From Dissulfuribacter thermophilus (GTDB taxonomy: Bacteria > Desulfobacterota > Dissulfuribacteria > Dissulfuribacterales > Dissulfuribacteraceae): DNA of 64,000 bases. Where the stretch lies: assembly GCF_001687335.1 (NCBI RefSeq), contig NZ_MAGO01000005.1:62001-126000 (forward strand). The letters are read 5' to 3'. Positions 1 through 8,130 of this stretch are shown here, piece after piece. A program made the position numbers and the translations under genes. The notes under the pieces are model-generated. The model was not told where the DNA came from and made no database searches. It was given only the letters and a program-made list of their open reading frames with translations. Position 1 is the first letter of the stretch; every line of letters begins with the position of its first letter.

Positions 1-67
1 CGCAGCCTGGTAGCGCATCTGCTTTGGGAGCAGAGGGCCGGGGGTTCAAATCCCTCCGCCCCGACCA
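1..67 (+). tRNA. tRNA-Pro (anticodon TGG), 5' end cut by window
   Basis: The D-arm, anticodon arm, T-arm, 3' acceptor strand and encoded CCA (65-67) are visible. The anticodon stem is 18-22 paired with 30-34 and the loop 23-29 holds TGG at 25-27, which reads proline codons. The T-loop TTCAAAT lies at about 44-50. About ten bases of the 5' acceptor strand are missing because the window begins inside the gene. tRNA 3' ends are common integration sites, but I found no duplicated 3' tRNA segment farther along the window. Confidence 0.93.
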
Positions 68-122
68 ATTATTTTTAATTATACTACACGACACCACATT
101 CTGCCAACTTACCGTGAAAATA

Positions 123-311
123 CCCATTGGATTACTGCGGCTAATATTACAGGTAGAAGGTAGAAGCAAGCCCTGCCTGTACAAAAGCCAGAGGCCCTAT
201 CTTCTACCTTTCATCAGCTTCTGCCTTCTACCCTCTCCCTATTCTTATTTTCAACCACGAGGGTGACGAATTCCCTCGTCATTATAGTTTGATACTGCAC
301 AGTAGGTTCAC
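123..311. repeat. Dispersed intergenic element, copy A (with TGACGA hairpin)
   Basis: This non-coding stretch matches a second region at 37559-37828 in the same order: a CCCATTGG-like start, then ACAGGTAGAAGGTAGAAG followed by CAAGCCCTGCCT and a GCCAGA box (149-192), then GGGTGACGA, a reverse-complementary TCGTCA, and AGTTTG..AGTAGG. The hairpin TGACGA/TCGTCA is at 264-269 and 276-281. An alternative stem ACGAGGG/CCCTCGT (257-263, 273-279) overlaps it. GGTAGAAGG at 152-160 also has an exact inverted copy at 224-232. No protein is apparent. Confidence 0.6.
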
Positions 312-505
312 ATATAATCCTGAGTCCTTTTTTCCTGCTTGTTTTGGAATCTTAGCCTGAAAAAGCAGCTTTTTTCAATAATATTTGTTCTTTTTAGCAC
401 AACTCTTAATACTCTGTTCCCTTGAAACAAAAAACACAAATTTTCCTTGAGAACATCCACACAGACATCTATAATATTATTAAGGTTAATATTTTTAATT
501 TTCAT
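308..505 (-). CDS. Possible small hypothetical protein (65 aa)
   Basis: A 65-codon ATG frame. Its main support is a good ribosome binding site, GAGGAG nine bases before the ATG on the minus strand. The product is basic and rich in Asn, Ile and Lys, with one hydrophobic patch near residues 23-30. I recognise no domain. It is divergent from the secreted-protein gene at 678, so 506-677 would carry both promoters. It may equally be a chance frame in AT-rich DNA beside repeat copy A. Confidence 0.28.
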   Translation of the reverse strand: MKIKNINLNNIIDVCVDVLKENLCFLFQGNRVLRVVLKRTNIIEKSCFFRLRFQNKQEKRTQDYM

Positions 506-677
506 GTTTTACTTCTCCTCTTATTCTTAGTTAATAATTCCCGCTATAAGCGCCTAATAAATCACATTGTATCTAATATCAGGAGAAGCACTTTATCAAA
601 AGGCATGAATTCCTGGCCGCTGTTTTGCTGACGCTCCACAGTAGCAGGTAGGCTATACGTTATCGGAGGTTAAAAAA

Positions 678-3074
678 ATGAAAATTTGGGAAACAAACAT
701 TTATGTCCTGACTCATTTATTCATCTTTTCTTTCTTCACCTTAACAGCGGCTGCCAATGCAAAGACTTGGCACATATATTTTATGGGCCAAAAGATGGAC
801 TACCTTTCCGGCACAGTGCACAACCATAATGGAGAGGGGACGCTGACCATCGAAGAGAAAGATGATGCGCAAAAGACAGTGTCTATAAACATCATAACAA
901 ATGACGGAGCCTACGACTATAACGGGGAATTCAGCGGCTATGGAAGTGAAAACACATTTGGGGCGGTAACAGATTCGGGCAATGATGATTACAGAGATAA
1001 CATTGCCGGTTATATTACATCGTCTGGGGATGTTGTGGGTAAATTGATTATAACTGACCTTAGCGCCGGCCATAATAGCAACAGCAATATTTATGACTTT
1101 TCGAGCAATGCATCTTTGTTGTCCCACCAATCTTCAACTGCTGCTGTTTCCACTACTGACCAGTGCGCCACATATAATTTTCAATCCAGCACTCTTCACA
1201 TTCCATGCCTGACCATAGGCCAGGAAAATTATTCGTTGGATCTCAAGCTAATAAATGAAAATCCAGTCCAGCTTGAGCTCCAAGGCATGGCTAAACTTCA
1301 GGATGATCAGGAGAACACTATCTTCAGAGGCTGGGTAACATTAGCGAAACCAGTGTCAGGGGCATCTTTGAACATCTACACTCTTGAAGGGAAGGCTATT
1401 TACCACTCTGAAGGCCCTGTTACCAGCGGCTTTGGCTCTTTTTTAATAGGGGTTGAAAAAAAACTCCCGTCTGATTTTCGTGTGATCTGCACTCCATCGA
1501 GCAGTGATCCCGAGCTTGCCGGCATAGAGCTAATGGCTGATGTGCGCAATTATAATCCCAACACTGACACGATCTATGTAAACGCAGTTACAACCTTGGT
1601 TAGCCGTTACATGGACAGACATAAGGACACGAACGTGACCGCTGCAATAAATACTGTCAAGGCTTTTCTGGAGATACCTGACTATGTGACAATAGGAAGG
1701 GGGTTGTCCGTCAACAATGCCTTTTTTAGTCATTTGGCATTCTTAAATGAAGCTAAAAAGAATGGGGGATTAAGTGCCTTTATTGAAATACTAATCGACG
1801 AGATGGAAACTCCAGGAAGCACCACTCATCCCTTTCCTCAACCTGAAGGGCTTCTTAAATCAATGACAGGCCCAACGGTCAATTATGTCCTGGATGGCCT
1901 AACCAAGGGGGCGTTGTCCTATGTCGGCGGCAATACTCTGGGCTGGGGATTGAAAATGTTGGGGCTTGGCTCAATTATTGATCCGGATAATGGCGCTGAA
2001 ATGATAAATACATTAAAAGGCATAAAGGATCAAATTACTCAACTTTCCGACCAGATTTCCCACCAGATGGCTAACTTAAAAAATGAACTAAAAGGCGCGT
2101 TGATTTTGAATCATTATGATAACAAGAATGATGAGATCTTCCATTTAGCTCTAGAGGTTAGACAGATACAGGACGACCTTACAACTCTTGTATCAGACAA
2201 TTCTAGCGGAAACACCACCTGGCGAAATGATGAAACGACACGTATAAAAAATGCAATAAGCAAATTTATAAGCATGAGGAACCAATTCCACGGGACACTT
2301 TACGGCGATCAATCCTCTGAATCTCTGTTGAAGCTTTGGATCGAGGTTGTGAAGAGCAGACACCGATTCATAACTTCTGATGACTATAAAACAATAAAGG
2401 GCCTGTTTGATTATTATGACAAAATTCAATTGGCATTGCTAGAACTCGTGGTGGAGTATGCAGTTTCTGAAGGCGCTTCCAATAGCACAATACAACATTA
2501 TATCGACGAGTACAGGGAACACCGCGAGCTTCAATTGGAAATGCTTCCACAAGAGGTGCCTGAAGGGCTGTTTGTTGATACCAAGACAGGCAAAATGTGG
2601 ATGCGAAGACCCGTAACGACTTTACCTGGCCGCAATTACAAGGATGTCCGTGGAGGTTTATACTATGTACACGGCTATCCTCCTGTGCTTGACCAACCGA
2701 ATCCCAATGCCCCGATAAACCAAACTACCAGCGTCCATAGTTATGGTTTCCATAACTGGATGCTTCCCACACCAGAGGATCTCGATGAATTGATGCATGA
2801 CTACAACGGAAATCGCGCTACTGAAGACTGGTTTGTAAAAAACGGCGCCTTCCAACAAGGACTCTCCATGAAGGCCATTTTTATGACGTCAGGAGGCAAT
2901 GTCTGGACACGAAACTGGTACTGGGATGCCTCTCGCGCCCGGGAAATGGTAACAATAAAATGTATCGGCGTTGATGGAAAAACAACAGAAGTGGCAATCT
3001 TAAAGGAGGGAGCAGCTCAAATGGGTTCTATATTTCCGGTCCGTATTCCAGTGCAAAACGAACGGTACTACTAG
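678..3074 (+). CDS. Secreted protein with helical coiled-coil core and C-terminal DUF1566-like domain
   Basis: 798 aa. The ATG follows GGAGG at 666-670. Residues 1-29 form a signal peptide (hydrophobic run ending AAANAKT), so the protein is exported. An N-terminal beta-rich, Asn/Ser/Thr-rich half (about 30-300) is followed by a helical region; residues about 440-500 carry heptad-like leucine/isoleucine spacing (INTLKGIKDQITQLSDQIS). The last 150 residues resemble DUF1566/Lcl C-terminal domains: GLFVDTKTGKMWMRR near 635 and NWMLPTPEDLDELM near 692. A Gly-rich hydrophobic stretch before the coiled coil (GGNTLGWGLKMLGLG) recalls helical membrane-inserting proteins, but that is only an impression. 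Function unknown; probably cell-surface or extracellular. Confidence 0.8.
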   Translation: MKIWETNIYVLTHLFIFSFFTLTAAANAKTWHIYFMGQKMDYLSGTVHNHNGEGTLTIEEKDDAQKTVSINIITNDGAYDYNGEFSGYGSENTFGAVTDSGNDDYRDNIAGYITSSGDVVGKLIITDLSAGHNSNSNIYDFSSNASLLSHQSSTAAVSTTDQCATYNFQSSTLHIPCLTIGQENYSLDLKLINENPVQLELQGMAKLQDDQENTIFRGWVTLAKPVSGASLNIYTLEGKAIYHSEGPVTSGFGSFLIGVEKKLPSDFRVICTPSSSDPELAGIELMADVRNYNPNTDTIYVNAVTTLVSRYMDRHKDTNVTAAINTVKAFLEIPDYVTIGRGLSVNNAFFSHLAFLNEAKKNGGLSAFIEILIDEMETPGSTTHPFPQPEGLLKSMTGPTVNYVLDGLTKGALSYVGGNTLGWGLKMLGLGSIIDPDNGAEMINTLKGIKDQITQLSDQISHQMANLKNELKGALILNHYDNKNDEIFHLALEVRQIQDDLTTLVSDNSSGNTTWRNDETTRIKNAISKFISMRNQFHGTLYGDQSSESLLKLWIEVVKSRHRFITSDDYKTIKGLFDYYDKIQLALLELVVEYAVSEGASNSTIQHYIDEYREHRELQLEMLPQEVPEGLFVDTKTGKMWMRRPVTTLPGRNYKDVRGGLYYVHGYPPVLDQPNPNAPINQTTSVHSYGFHNWMLPTPEDLDELMHDYNGNRATEDWFVKNGAFQQGLSMKAIFMTSGGNVWTRNWYWDASRAREMVTIKCIGVDGKTTEVAILKEGAAQMGSIFPVRIPVQNERYY

Positions 3075-3138
3075 TGATGTTGTAGAGCGAGCTAACGAGG
3101 ATCTATATGATTTCGTGCATAAGCGCTAAGTCAAATTA

Positions 3139-3197
3139 CCACCGCCAAAGGCGGTGGCTTGTAAACTATTATGCCCTGAAAGGCGCTACATTTCAGG
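3139..3197. repeat. Twin hairpins resembling an IS200/IS605-type end
   Basis: Two perfect stems lie side by side: CCACCGCC/GGCGGTGG (3139-3146, 3150-3157; 3-nt loop) and CCTGAAA/TTTCAGG (3175-3181, 3191-3197; 9-nt loop). Small GC-rich hairpins of this kind mark the ends of single-strand transposons of the IS200/IS605 family. No TnpA or TnpB frame is nearby, so at most this is a relic or a non-autonomous end. There is no T tract, which argues against an ordinary terminator for the gene ending at 3074. The rest of 3075-3338 holds only C- and G-rich inverted stretches (CCCTTCCC/GGGAAGGG around 3260-3290). Confidence 0.35.
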
Positions 3198-3338
3198 CTA
3201 CTCTCTTACCAATGCAATCGTGTTCTGCCAAAACATAAAGCCTCTTCAAGGCATTATTTCCCTTCCCCCCTCCTCCTCCAAAGGGAAGGGCCCATTGCGC
3301 TCCCCTCTGGGAGGAGGTTAGGAGGAGGGCAGAAAAAA

Positions 3339-3367
3339 GGGGGTGACTAATCGCCCGTATTAGTCAT
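3339..3367. repeat. Hairpin copy C of the GGGGGTGAC...GTCAT family
   Basis: GGGGG followed by the stem TGACTAAT (3344-3351), a 7-nt loop, and ATTAGTCA (3359-3366), then T. The same frame, five G or near, TGAC, variable stem, GTCAT, is seen at 261-282 and 37781-37804. The fifth stem position is T paired with A here but G paired with C in the other two, so the base pair is kept although the bases differ. Confidence 0.5.
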
Positions 3368-3424
3368 ATCAACAACCCATGACCTAAATAGATAGGACAT
3401 ACATTCTTAACCTAGTAGAACTCT

Positions 3425-3841
3425 TTATGGTACCACTACCAAAGGTAATGGTTTAAGCCCATTAATTAAAGTGATTTTAACACCCCAATGTTTGTAACAG
3501 TAATCCAGGATGGGCCAAAGGAAGCTCTCAGTCTTTCCTGAGCCTGTACCCGTTGCAATTATTGTGGAAGCAGGTTTTTTGCTACCCAGGCGCTTAAACG
3601 CAAGCTCCTGATGACGATAGGGCTTATAAGGGAGAGGAACCTCCGGGAAAAATTCCCTGTCTCCTTCAGCCTTTCTAAAAGGAAGGCCAAGATTCAAATA
3701 TGGCCCCTTGAATACCTCTCCCTTTTCTTCAAGGAGCCTTTCAAGGATTCCATGAAAAAAAGGAGTGGTAATTGGAAATGTAGTATTTAAAAAATCTTTG
3801 AGCCCCTGACAAATCTGTTTTGCAAGAATTGATGGGATCAT
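3425..3841 (-). pseudogene. N-terminal fragment of a DEAD/DEAH-type helicase
   Basis: 138 aa that begin like a large Lhr/DrmA-type superfamily 2 helicase: a Q-motif-like YRHQELAF, then Walker A in ATGTGSGKTESFLWPIL at residues about 96-112. The protein stops about 25 residues after Walker A in a tail (LINGLKPLPLVVVP) that does not look like helicase motif Ia. DEAH, motif III and the whole second RecA domain are absent, and no continuation is visible downstream on this strand. The start overlaps the last bases of vapC by 4 nt. Intact relatives are common in phage-defence islands, so this is likely the stump left by a deletion. Confidence 0.7.
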
Positions 3842-4233
3842 TTCAATGCACTTTTGAGGCCAAGATATCTCCTGAAAGGCTCAAAATCCCTTTCTGCATA
3901 CAAAAGTGACAGACCGTGTTCAATGCAAAAGGTAGCTATGATGACATCAATGGTCTTTCGAACTGTTATTCCTTTTTTACGGAGAAAACGGAAACTTGCG
4001 GCACATTTTAAAGCAAGCTCTTTACTGCATAAGTCAAATACCACGAGACTCAAAAGCAACTCCCTGGCTGTGTTAAAATCCTTGTCTGAACGAAAACCCT
4101 GGAGAACTTCTATGAGAATCAAATCGCCTATAACTAAAATTTCTTTGCCAAGCAGTGAATGAAGGCATTCTGTTTCAGGGCTTGAGATACCATTGAAGTA
4201 ATTTATCCATACACTTGAATCAACCAGTATCAA
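3838..4233 (-). CDS. vapC: VapC-type PIN-domain toxin
   Basis: 131 aa, the normal length for VapC ribonucleases. The acidic metal-binding residues of the PIN fold are at D5 (MILVDSS), E42 (LILIEVLQGF), D96 (TIDVIIATFC) and D116 (AERDFEPF). VapC toxins cleave RNA, often initiator tRNA or the sarcin-ricin loop, and are neutralised by the antitoxin made from the gene directly upstream. The ATG overlaps the vapB stop by 4 nt (ATGA), which indicates translational coupling. All catalytic positions are kept, so the toxin should be functional. Confidence 0.88.
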   Translation of the reverse strand: MILVDSSVWINYFNGISSPETECLHSLLGKEILVIGDLILIEVLQGFRSDKDFNTARELLLSLVVFDLCSKELALKCAASFRFLRKKGITVRKTIDVIIATFCIEHGLSLLYAERDFEPFRRYLGLKSALK

Positions 4234-4424
4234 TTTGAAAGCCTCATATCATCAAGATTACCTTCCCATTTCAACTTTCCCCTAAATTTTTTTATTCTTT
4301 CCTGCTGCTTTAGGGAGATCAAGGTCTTTAGGGCAAGTTCCACAGTTTCCTTTTTGGTCTTGAGACCTGTAAGTCTCAAGGCAACTGACATCAGCTCATC
4401 ATCTATATCGATATTTGTCCTCAT
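4230..4424 (-). CDS. vapB: VapB-type antitoxin
   Basis: 64 aa beginning MRTNIDIDDELM, the usual opening of VapB2-like ribbon-helix-helix antitoxins: an N-terminal beta strand for DNA binding, two helices, and a C-terminal tail that wraps the toxin. I chose the ATG at 4424 over the upstream ATG at 4436 because GGAGGT sits four bases before it and the family starts at this point. VapB normally represses the vapBC promoter, which would lie in 4425-4595. Confidence 0.85.
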   Translation of the reverse strand: MRTNIDIDDELMSVALRLTGLKTKKETVELALKTLISLKQQERIKKFRGKLKWEGNLDDMRLSN

Positions 4425-4595
4425 CCCGACCTCCATGTGTATATGAATATAAAATCATACACATGATGACAGTCACCTTACTTTTTGTCAACGGCGAAGT
4501 CCATACAGTGCAAGCTCATTCACCCGGACAGATATTGACTTTACGATAGCATCATATAAAATTGAGACCATCCATACGATGGGAGCGTAAAAATA

Positions 4596-5783
4596 GTGGA
4601 GACTCTTTTATTCCGTTTCAATCCGTGGTGGGAATCATATAACTGGCCAGACTTCGTTCCAAGAGAAGGCTATCTCAAAAGTCTTTTGTCGGTTCAAGGT
4701 ACAAGAGACATCATTCTCCTTACAGGGCTCCGCAGAACAGGGAAAACTACCTTAATGAAAATGGCAATCCAGGCCCTAATAAGGGATTATGGAATTAAGC
4801 CCTCTTACATATTTTATTGCTCCCTTGATTATTACGGCCTTGAGCACTATTCCATCATGGAAATTGTAGAGGAGTTTCTTAAAATCCAGAAGATATCCAC
4901 ATCTGAAAAGACCTTCCTGTTTCTTGATGAAGTGGCCTACAAGGAAGACTTCAGCCTACAGCTAAAAAACCTCTATGATACATTCAATGTCAAGATCTAT
5001 GCCTCTTCTTCAGCCTCAGTGCTTAAAGACGAAAAGGCGCATCTTACGGGAAGAGAAAGGATGATCGAGATCTTACCCCTTGATTTCCATGATTTTTTGA
5101 AATTTAAAAACCTTTCCATAAAAAAGGCCGACCGCCATCTCCTTGAATCAGCATTTCTGGAATACATGGAGACGGGCGGGATGCCGGAATACGTCCTTAC
5201 AGGCGACCCTGAATACATTAAACAATTGGTTGATGATATAATCTATAAGGACATCATCAGCCGCTACAAAATCAAGGATGAAACCGCGGTGAGAGACTTT
5301 TTCCGTCTCCTTATGGAAAGGGCAGGAAAGCAATTGACCCTCAACAAGATTTCCAAGATTCTGGGAATGAGCGTTGATACGGCCAGGAGATTTCTAAACT
5401 ATTTTTCAAGCACCTACATTATTTATACCGTGGAAAGATGCGGCAAGCTAAATGAAAGGCTAAAATCCCCCAAAAAGGTTTATGCAGGCGACATAGGCAT
5501 ACGTAATGCCGTAACCGGCATGAGAGATCTAGGGGCCATCTTCGAGAACCTGGTCTTTTTTGCCATAATGCACAAAAGGCCGTGCTATCTTTTGAAAAAT
5601 GGGGTGGAAATCGACTTTTTCACTGAAGACAGATGGCTGATTGAGGCAAAATACGGCCAGAAGCTGACTCAAAAGCAGGCCAAGCTCTTTGAATCCGTGG
5701 ATGCAAAAGGCCGTCTAGTGGTTGACTCATTGGAGGGGCTTCAAGAGCTCTACAAGCTACTGGGGCGCCACTATGGCGCATAA
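4596..5783 (+). CDS. AAA+ family ATPase with DUF4143 C-terminal domain
   Basis: 395 aa. Walker A is LTGLRRTGKTTLMK near residue 42, and Walker B is TFLFLDEVAYKE near 105. The second half is the DUF4143 region: a winged-helix section (LTLNKISKILGMSVDTARRFL) and a restriction-nuclease-like end with VEIDFFTEDRWLIEAKYG, where D and E-x-K are retained. Such proteins are widespread, mobile and mostly uncharacterised; some are found near toxin-antitoxin genes. The start is GTG at 4596 with GGGAG 11 bases upstream. The gene ends 9 bp before the MITE at 5793. Confidence 0.85.
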   Translation: METLLFRFNPWWESYNWPDFVPREGYLKSLLSVQGTRDIILLTGLRRTGKTTLMKMAIQALIRDYGIKPSYIFYCSLDYYGLEHYSIMEIVEEFLKIQKISTSEKTFLFLDEVAYKEDFSLQLKNLYDTFNVKIYASSSASVLKDEKAHLTGRERMIEILPLDFHDFLKFKNLSIKKADRHLLESAFLEYMETGGMPEYVLTGDPEYIKQLVDDIIYKDIISRYKIKDETAVRDFFRLLMERAGKQLTLNKISKILGMSVDTARRFLNYFSSTYIIYTVERCGKLNERLKSPKKVYAGDIGIRNAVTGMRDLGAIFENLVFFAIMHKRPCYLLKNGVEIDFFTEDRWLIEAKYGQKLTQKQAKLFESVDAKGRLVVDSLEGLQELYKLLGRHYGA

Positions 5784-5792
5784 AAAGTGGAA

Positions 5793-6050
5793 CCTAAATC
5801 CTGCACGGCAAAAGGGGGCAAAAATTGTTTTTTGAACATTATATTGCTTAGTTGCTTAGCAATAGCTATACTTATAACCTTCACTCTTTTGGTGAAAACC
5901 AAGCCTTCATGTCTTTGCCCCCTTTTGCCGCCCTTCGGGATTGGCGATTTTACCCAATCTGCTGCGTTGTCAGGGGCTTGGAATACCTAAGTATGCCTAC
6001 GCCCCTTCCGCCTTGCATCTTGGGCAAACTCGCCAATTGCAGGATTTAGG
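5793..6050. mobile_element. MITE-like element, 258 bp, with 5-bp target duplication
   Basis: The ends CCTAAATCCTGCA (5793-5805) and TGCAGGATTTAGG (6038-6050) are perfect 13-bp inverted repeats. TGGAA occurs immediately outside both ends (5788-5792 and 6051-6055), as a target-site duplication would. Inside, a 17-bp sequence starting CGGCAAAAGG (5806-5822) has a perfect inverted partner at 5914-5930. A further imperfect pair, ATTGGCGATTTTACCCAA (from 5940) against TTGGGCAAACTCGCCAAT (6020-6037), folds the right half. There is no transposase frame. It separates the DUF4143 ATPase from the dinJ/yafQ pair. Confidence 0.85.
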
Positions 6051-6158
6051 TGGAATATAAAGGGCAGGCATTTCTCTGACCTTGTTTTTTACTTCAATGT
6101 AATTATCTTGTTCAGTGTGTAAAATGTGTGTTTAATCTTATTGAAGAGGTGTCTGGTT

Positions 6159-6425
6159 ATGTTAGATAGTAAAAAAGTGCGAACAAATGTTTACTTAAAC
6201 AAGCAGGCAAAGCAAGCCGCACAGGAAGTATTGGACAGATATGGCGTTAATCTGTCTGAAGCCATCAATCTTTTTTTATCCATTATTGCAGAGAAAAAGA
6301 CCCTTCCTTTTGAATTTCATATCCCCAATCAGACCACCCAGAAGGCCATTCAGGATGTTTTAAACGGACAAAATATTGAAGAAGTAACAATTGAGGATAT
6401 CTTGTGTGAAGATAAAGAGACATAA
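6159..6425 (+). CDS. RelB/DinJ-family antitoxin
   Basis: 88 aa from the ATG at 6159, which is preceded by AGAGG; an in-frame upstream ATG at 6126 lacks a ribosome binding site. The N-terminus (KKVRTNVYLNKQAKQAAQEVLDR) is the ribbon-helix-helix DNA-binding part of the RelB/DinJ family, followed by GVNLSEAINLFLSII typical of DinJ. The C-terminal half (about 55-88) would bind the toxin. The gene overlaps the toxin start by 20 nt. The pair should be autoregulated from the stretch between the MITE end and 6158. Confidence 0.87.
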   Translation: MLDSKKVRTNVYLNKQAKQAAQEVLDRYGVNLSEAINLFLSIIAEKKTLPFEFHIPNQTTQKAIQDVLNGQNIEEVTIEDILCEDKET

Positions 6426-6672
6426 ACAGTTTATCAAAGACCTGAGGAAAATTCGCCTGACTGATGGCCAGTTTCAAAAATTAGCAAAATGCATAACCCT
6501 ACTTGCAGAGGGTAAGCCATTACCGGCGGACTTCAGGGACCATGAATTAATAGGGGTATGGCGCGGTTTTAGAGAATTTCATCTGGGAGGGGATGTATTA
6601 GTAATATATCGCTCATGTGGACAGGAAATCGTTCTTGTCCGTATTGGCACACACAGTCAACTGTTTAAATAA
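6406..6672 (+). CDS. yafQ: YafQ-family mRNA interferase toxin
   Basis: 88 aa from GTG at 6406 (MKIKRHKQFIKDL), with GAGG seven bases upstream inside the antitoxin gene. A TTG at 6391 in the same frame is possible but has no better signal. The YafQ signature is present: LPADFRDHELIGVWRGFREFHL with the active-site His, DVLVIYR, and a C-terminal VRIGTHSQLF carrying the second His and Phe of the active site. YafQ cleaves mRNA on the ribosome. The toxin looks intact and is translationally coupled to the antitoxin. Confidence 0.88.
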   Translation: MKIKRHKQFIKDLRKIRLTDGQFQKLAKCITLLAEGKPLPADFRDHELIGVWRGFREFHLGGDVLVIYRSCGQEIVLVRIGTHSQLFK

Positions 6673-6736
6673 GAAACCAACAAAGTTCAAAAAAAAGCTT
6701 TTTATAAGCGATATAAACGATCTGAGGATAATAACT

Positions 6737-6991
6737 ATGTATAAACAGGGAGATACATGCCCAATCTGCGGAAGAGGCAGTCTCAAGGCAACCAAAAACA
6801 AGGAAGAATTTGAATATAAAGGCAATGTTCTTTCTCTTGAGCTTACCTGCTATTCTTGCAAAGTTTGTCACGAAAGCTTTTTTGACAACGAAGAAATGAA
6901 AGTTCATCAAAAAACAGTTAAAGATTTCCATCGGAAGGTGGATGGCCTGCAAGTTCACATTTTAAACATTCATGCAAAAGGATGCTGCTGA
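6737..6991 (+). CDS. MqsA/YgiT-type zinc-finger protein, no HTH domain
   Basis: 84 aa from the ATG at 6737, with GAGG ahead of it; an in-frame ATG at 6617 would overlap yafQ heavily and add no conserved sequence. Two CxxC pairs (TCPICGRG and YSCKVCHESFF) and the beta-rich N-terminal half match the zinc-binding, toxin-contacting domain of MqsA. The usual C-terminal Xre-type helix-turn-helix is missing: the protein ends in NIHAKGCC shortly after the MKVHQKTVKDFHRK helix. No MqsR-like toxin is adjacent. It could be a truncated antitoxin or one of the stand-alone YgiT-type zinc proteins. Confidence 0.7.
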   Translation: MYKQGDTCPICGRGSLKATKNKEEFEYKGNVLSLELTCYSCKVCHESFFDNEEMKVHQKTVKDFHRKVDGLQVHILNIHAKGCC

Positions 6992-7020
6992 TGATGAGTA
7001 AAACAGCTAAAAAAGTTACA

Positions 7021-8127
7021 TTATCCAGCCCTTAAAAACTCGAAATCTCCTCTTCTTGGACAGCTATTTTCATATTGCCTGTCTATAGCAAAATGGCCTT
7101 TTCCATTAATGGATATTGTGATATCTCCTTGGCACGGACGGATTTTATTACTCACTTTGCAAGATTCAAGGAAACGGACGAGACGTGGATTTAAATCATG
7201 TTTTGCAGAAAGAGAGAAATCAACATCCCTTATGTTACTGCAATATTTTGAAAGATTTGTACAATAAGGAGAAAATTTTTTCTCTTCCAGTCTCAGAAGG
7301 GTCCCCTTGGCTGGATGGCTGCCGCCTCCAGCAGATATTATAGCGCTTCTATGGTCGTCATTATCAAAAAGATGTGAAATCACATCTACTGAATTATCCT
7401 TATCTGCTCCGTGGTGAGGCAGTTTTACACTGTTTCCTAAAAGGGTAATGTCTGCTCGGCTGCAAAACCTTTTGTGCTCAAACCATCTTTTTTCTTGACA
7501 ATCACCTCCAAGGATTATCTGTTTACCTTTGTATTTGAAGCTAAATGCCATACTTAGCCTGTTATTTTCGTTGCTCGCAGTAACATCATAACTGCCAGCT
7601 TCAATCATATCAAAATAGCGGCCCTTTAGATTGGGAAGGGGCAACAGAACTCTAATGTCAACACCTTTAAATCCTTTAGGGGCTATTGGAGTGAAGCCGC
7701 CAGTAGGTTCTTCCCAATTTTCAAGCCCTATATATTGCTTGACCAGATACAAAATTTGGATCAGTTCCTTGTACCTTTTTCTTATGCTAGGATCACTATC
7801 AACATAAAGCTGCCTATAGATTGTGGCAAATTTCCTAAGCCTTCCTTGAAGATGGATACCAAAAGGAAAACAATAAAAAGTTGAAATTCTATCCTTGTAA
7901 TACTTTAAAATATGTGACAAGCCAGAATAGTGGTCACTGTCAGGGTGGGTAAGGGCGACAAAACTTAATCTTTCTGCACCAAGAGACCTTAGCCTGGTTA
8001 GTGCAGGACATGGATCTCCGCCAAATGTATTTGAATCTATAACACCAAATGCCGGACCTTCCTCTCCCTCATACTGAATTATTATGGAATCTCCTTGCCC
8101 TACATTTAGAATGTGAATATGTAGCAT
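7021..8127 (-). CDS. ComEC-like MBL-fold hydrolase (stand-alone)
   Basis: 368 aa. It starts HIHILNVGQGDSIII, the first strand of the ComEC/Rec2-type metallo-beta-lactamase family. H61-P-D63-S-D65-H66 is the metal-binding motif, D209 in ILGGDC the bridging Asp, and KLPHHG (H238, H239) the family-specific His motif. ComEC membrane segments are absent, so the protein is cytoplasmic. Members of this family are predicted phosphodiesterases or nucleases, and many occur in conflict-system operons. It is the last gene of a tight three-gene run (gaps of 3 and 9 bp) and converges on the MqsA-like gene. Substrate unknown. Confidence 0.82.
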   Translation of the reverse strand: MLHIHILNVGQGDSIIIQYEGEEGPAFGVIDSNTFGGDPCPALTRLRSLGAERLSFVALTHPDSDHYSGLSHILKYYKDRISTFYCFPFGIHLQGRLRKFATIYRQLYVDSDPSIRKRYKELIQILYLVKQYIGLENWEEPTGGFTPIAPKGFKGVDIRVLLPLPNLKGRYFDMIEAGSYDVTASNENNRLSMAFSFKYKGKQIILGGDCQEKRWFEHKRFCSRADITLLGNSVKLPHHGADKDNSVDVISHLFDNDDHRSAIISAGGGSHPAKGTLLRLEEKKFSPYCTNLSKYCSNIRDVDFSLSAKHDLNPRLVRFLESCKVSNKIRPCQGDITISINGKGHFAIDRQYENSCPRRGDFEFLRAG

Positions 8128-8130
8128 TAT

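Noticed and set aside
5787-6049. Two overlapping short frames between the ATPase and dinJ
   Set aside because: They lie wholly inside the MITE, and the reading is dictated by the inverted repeats.
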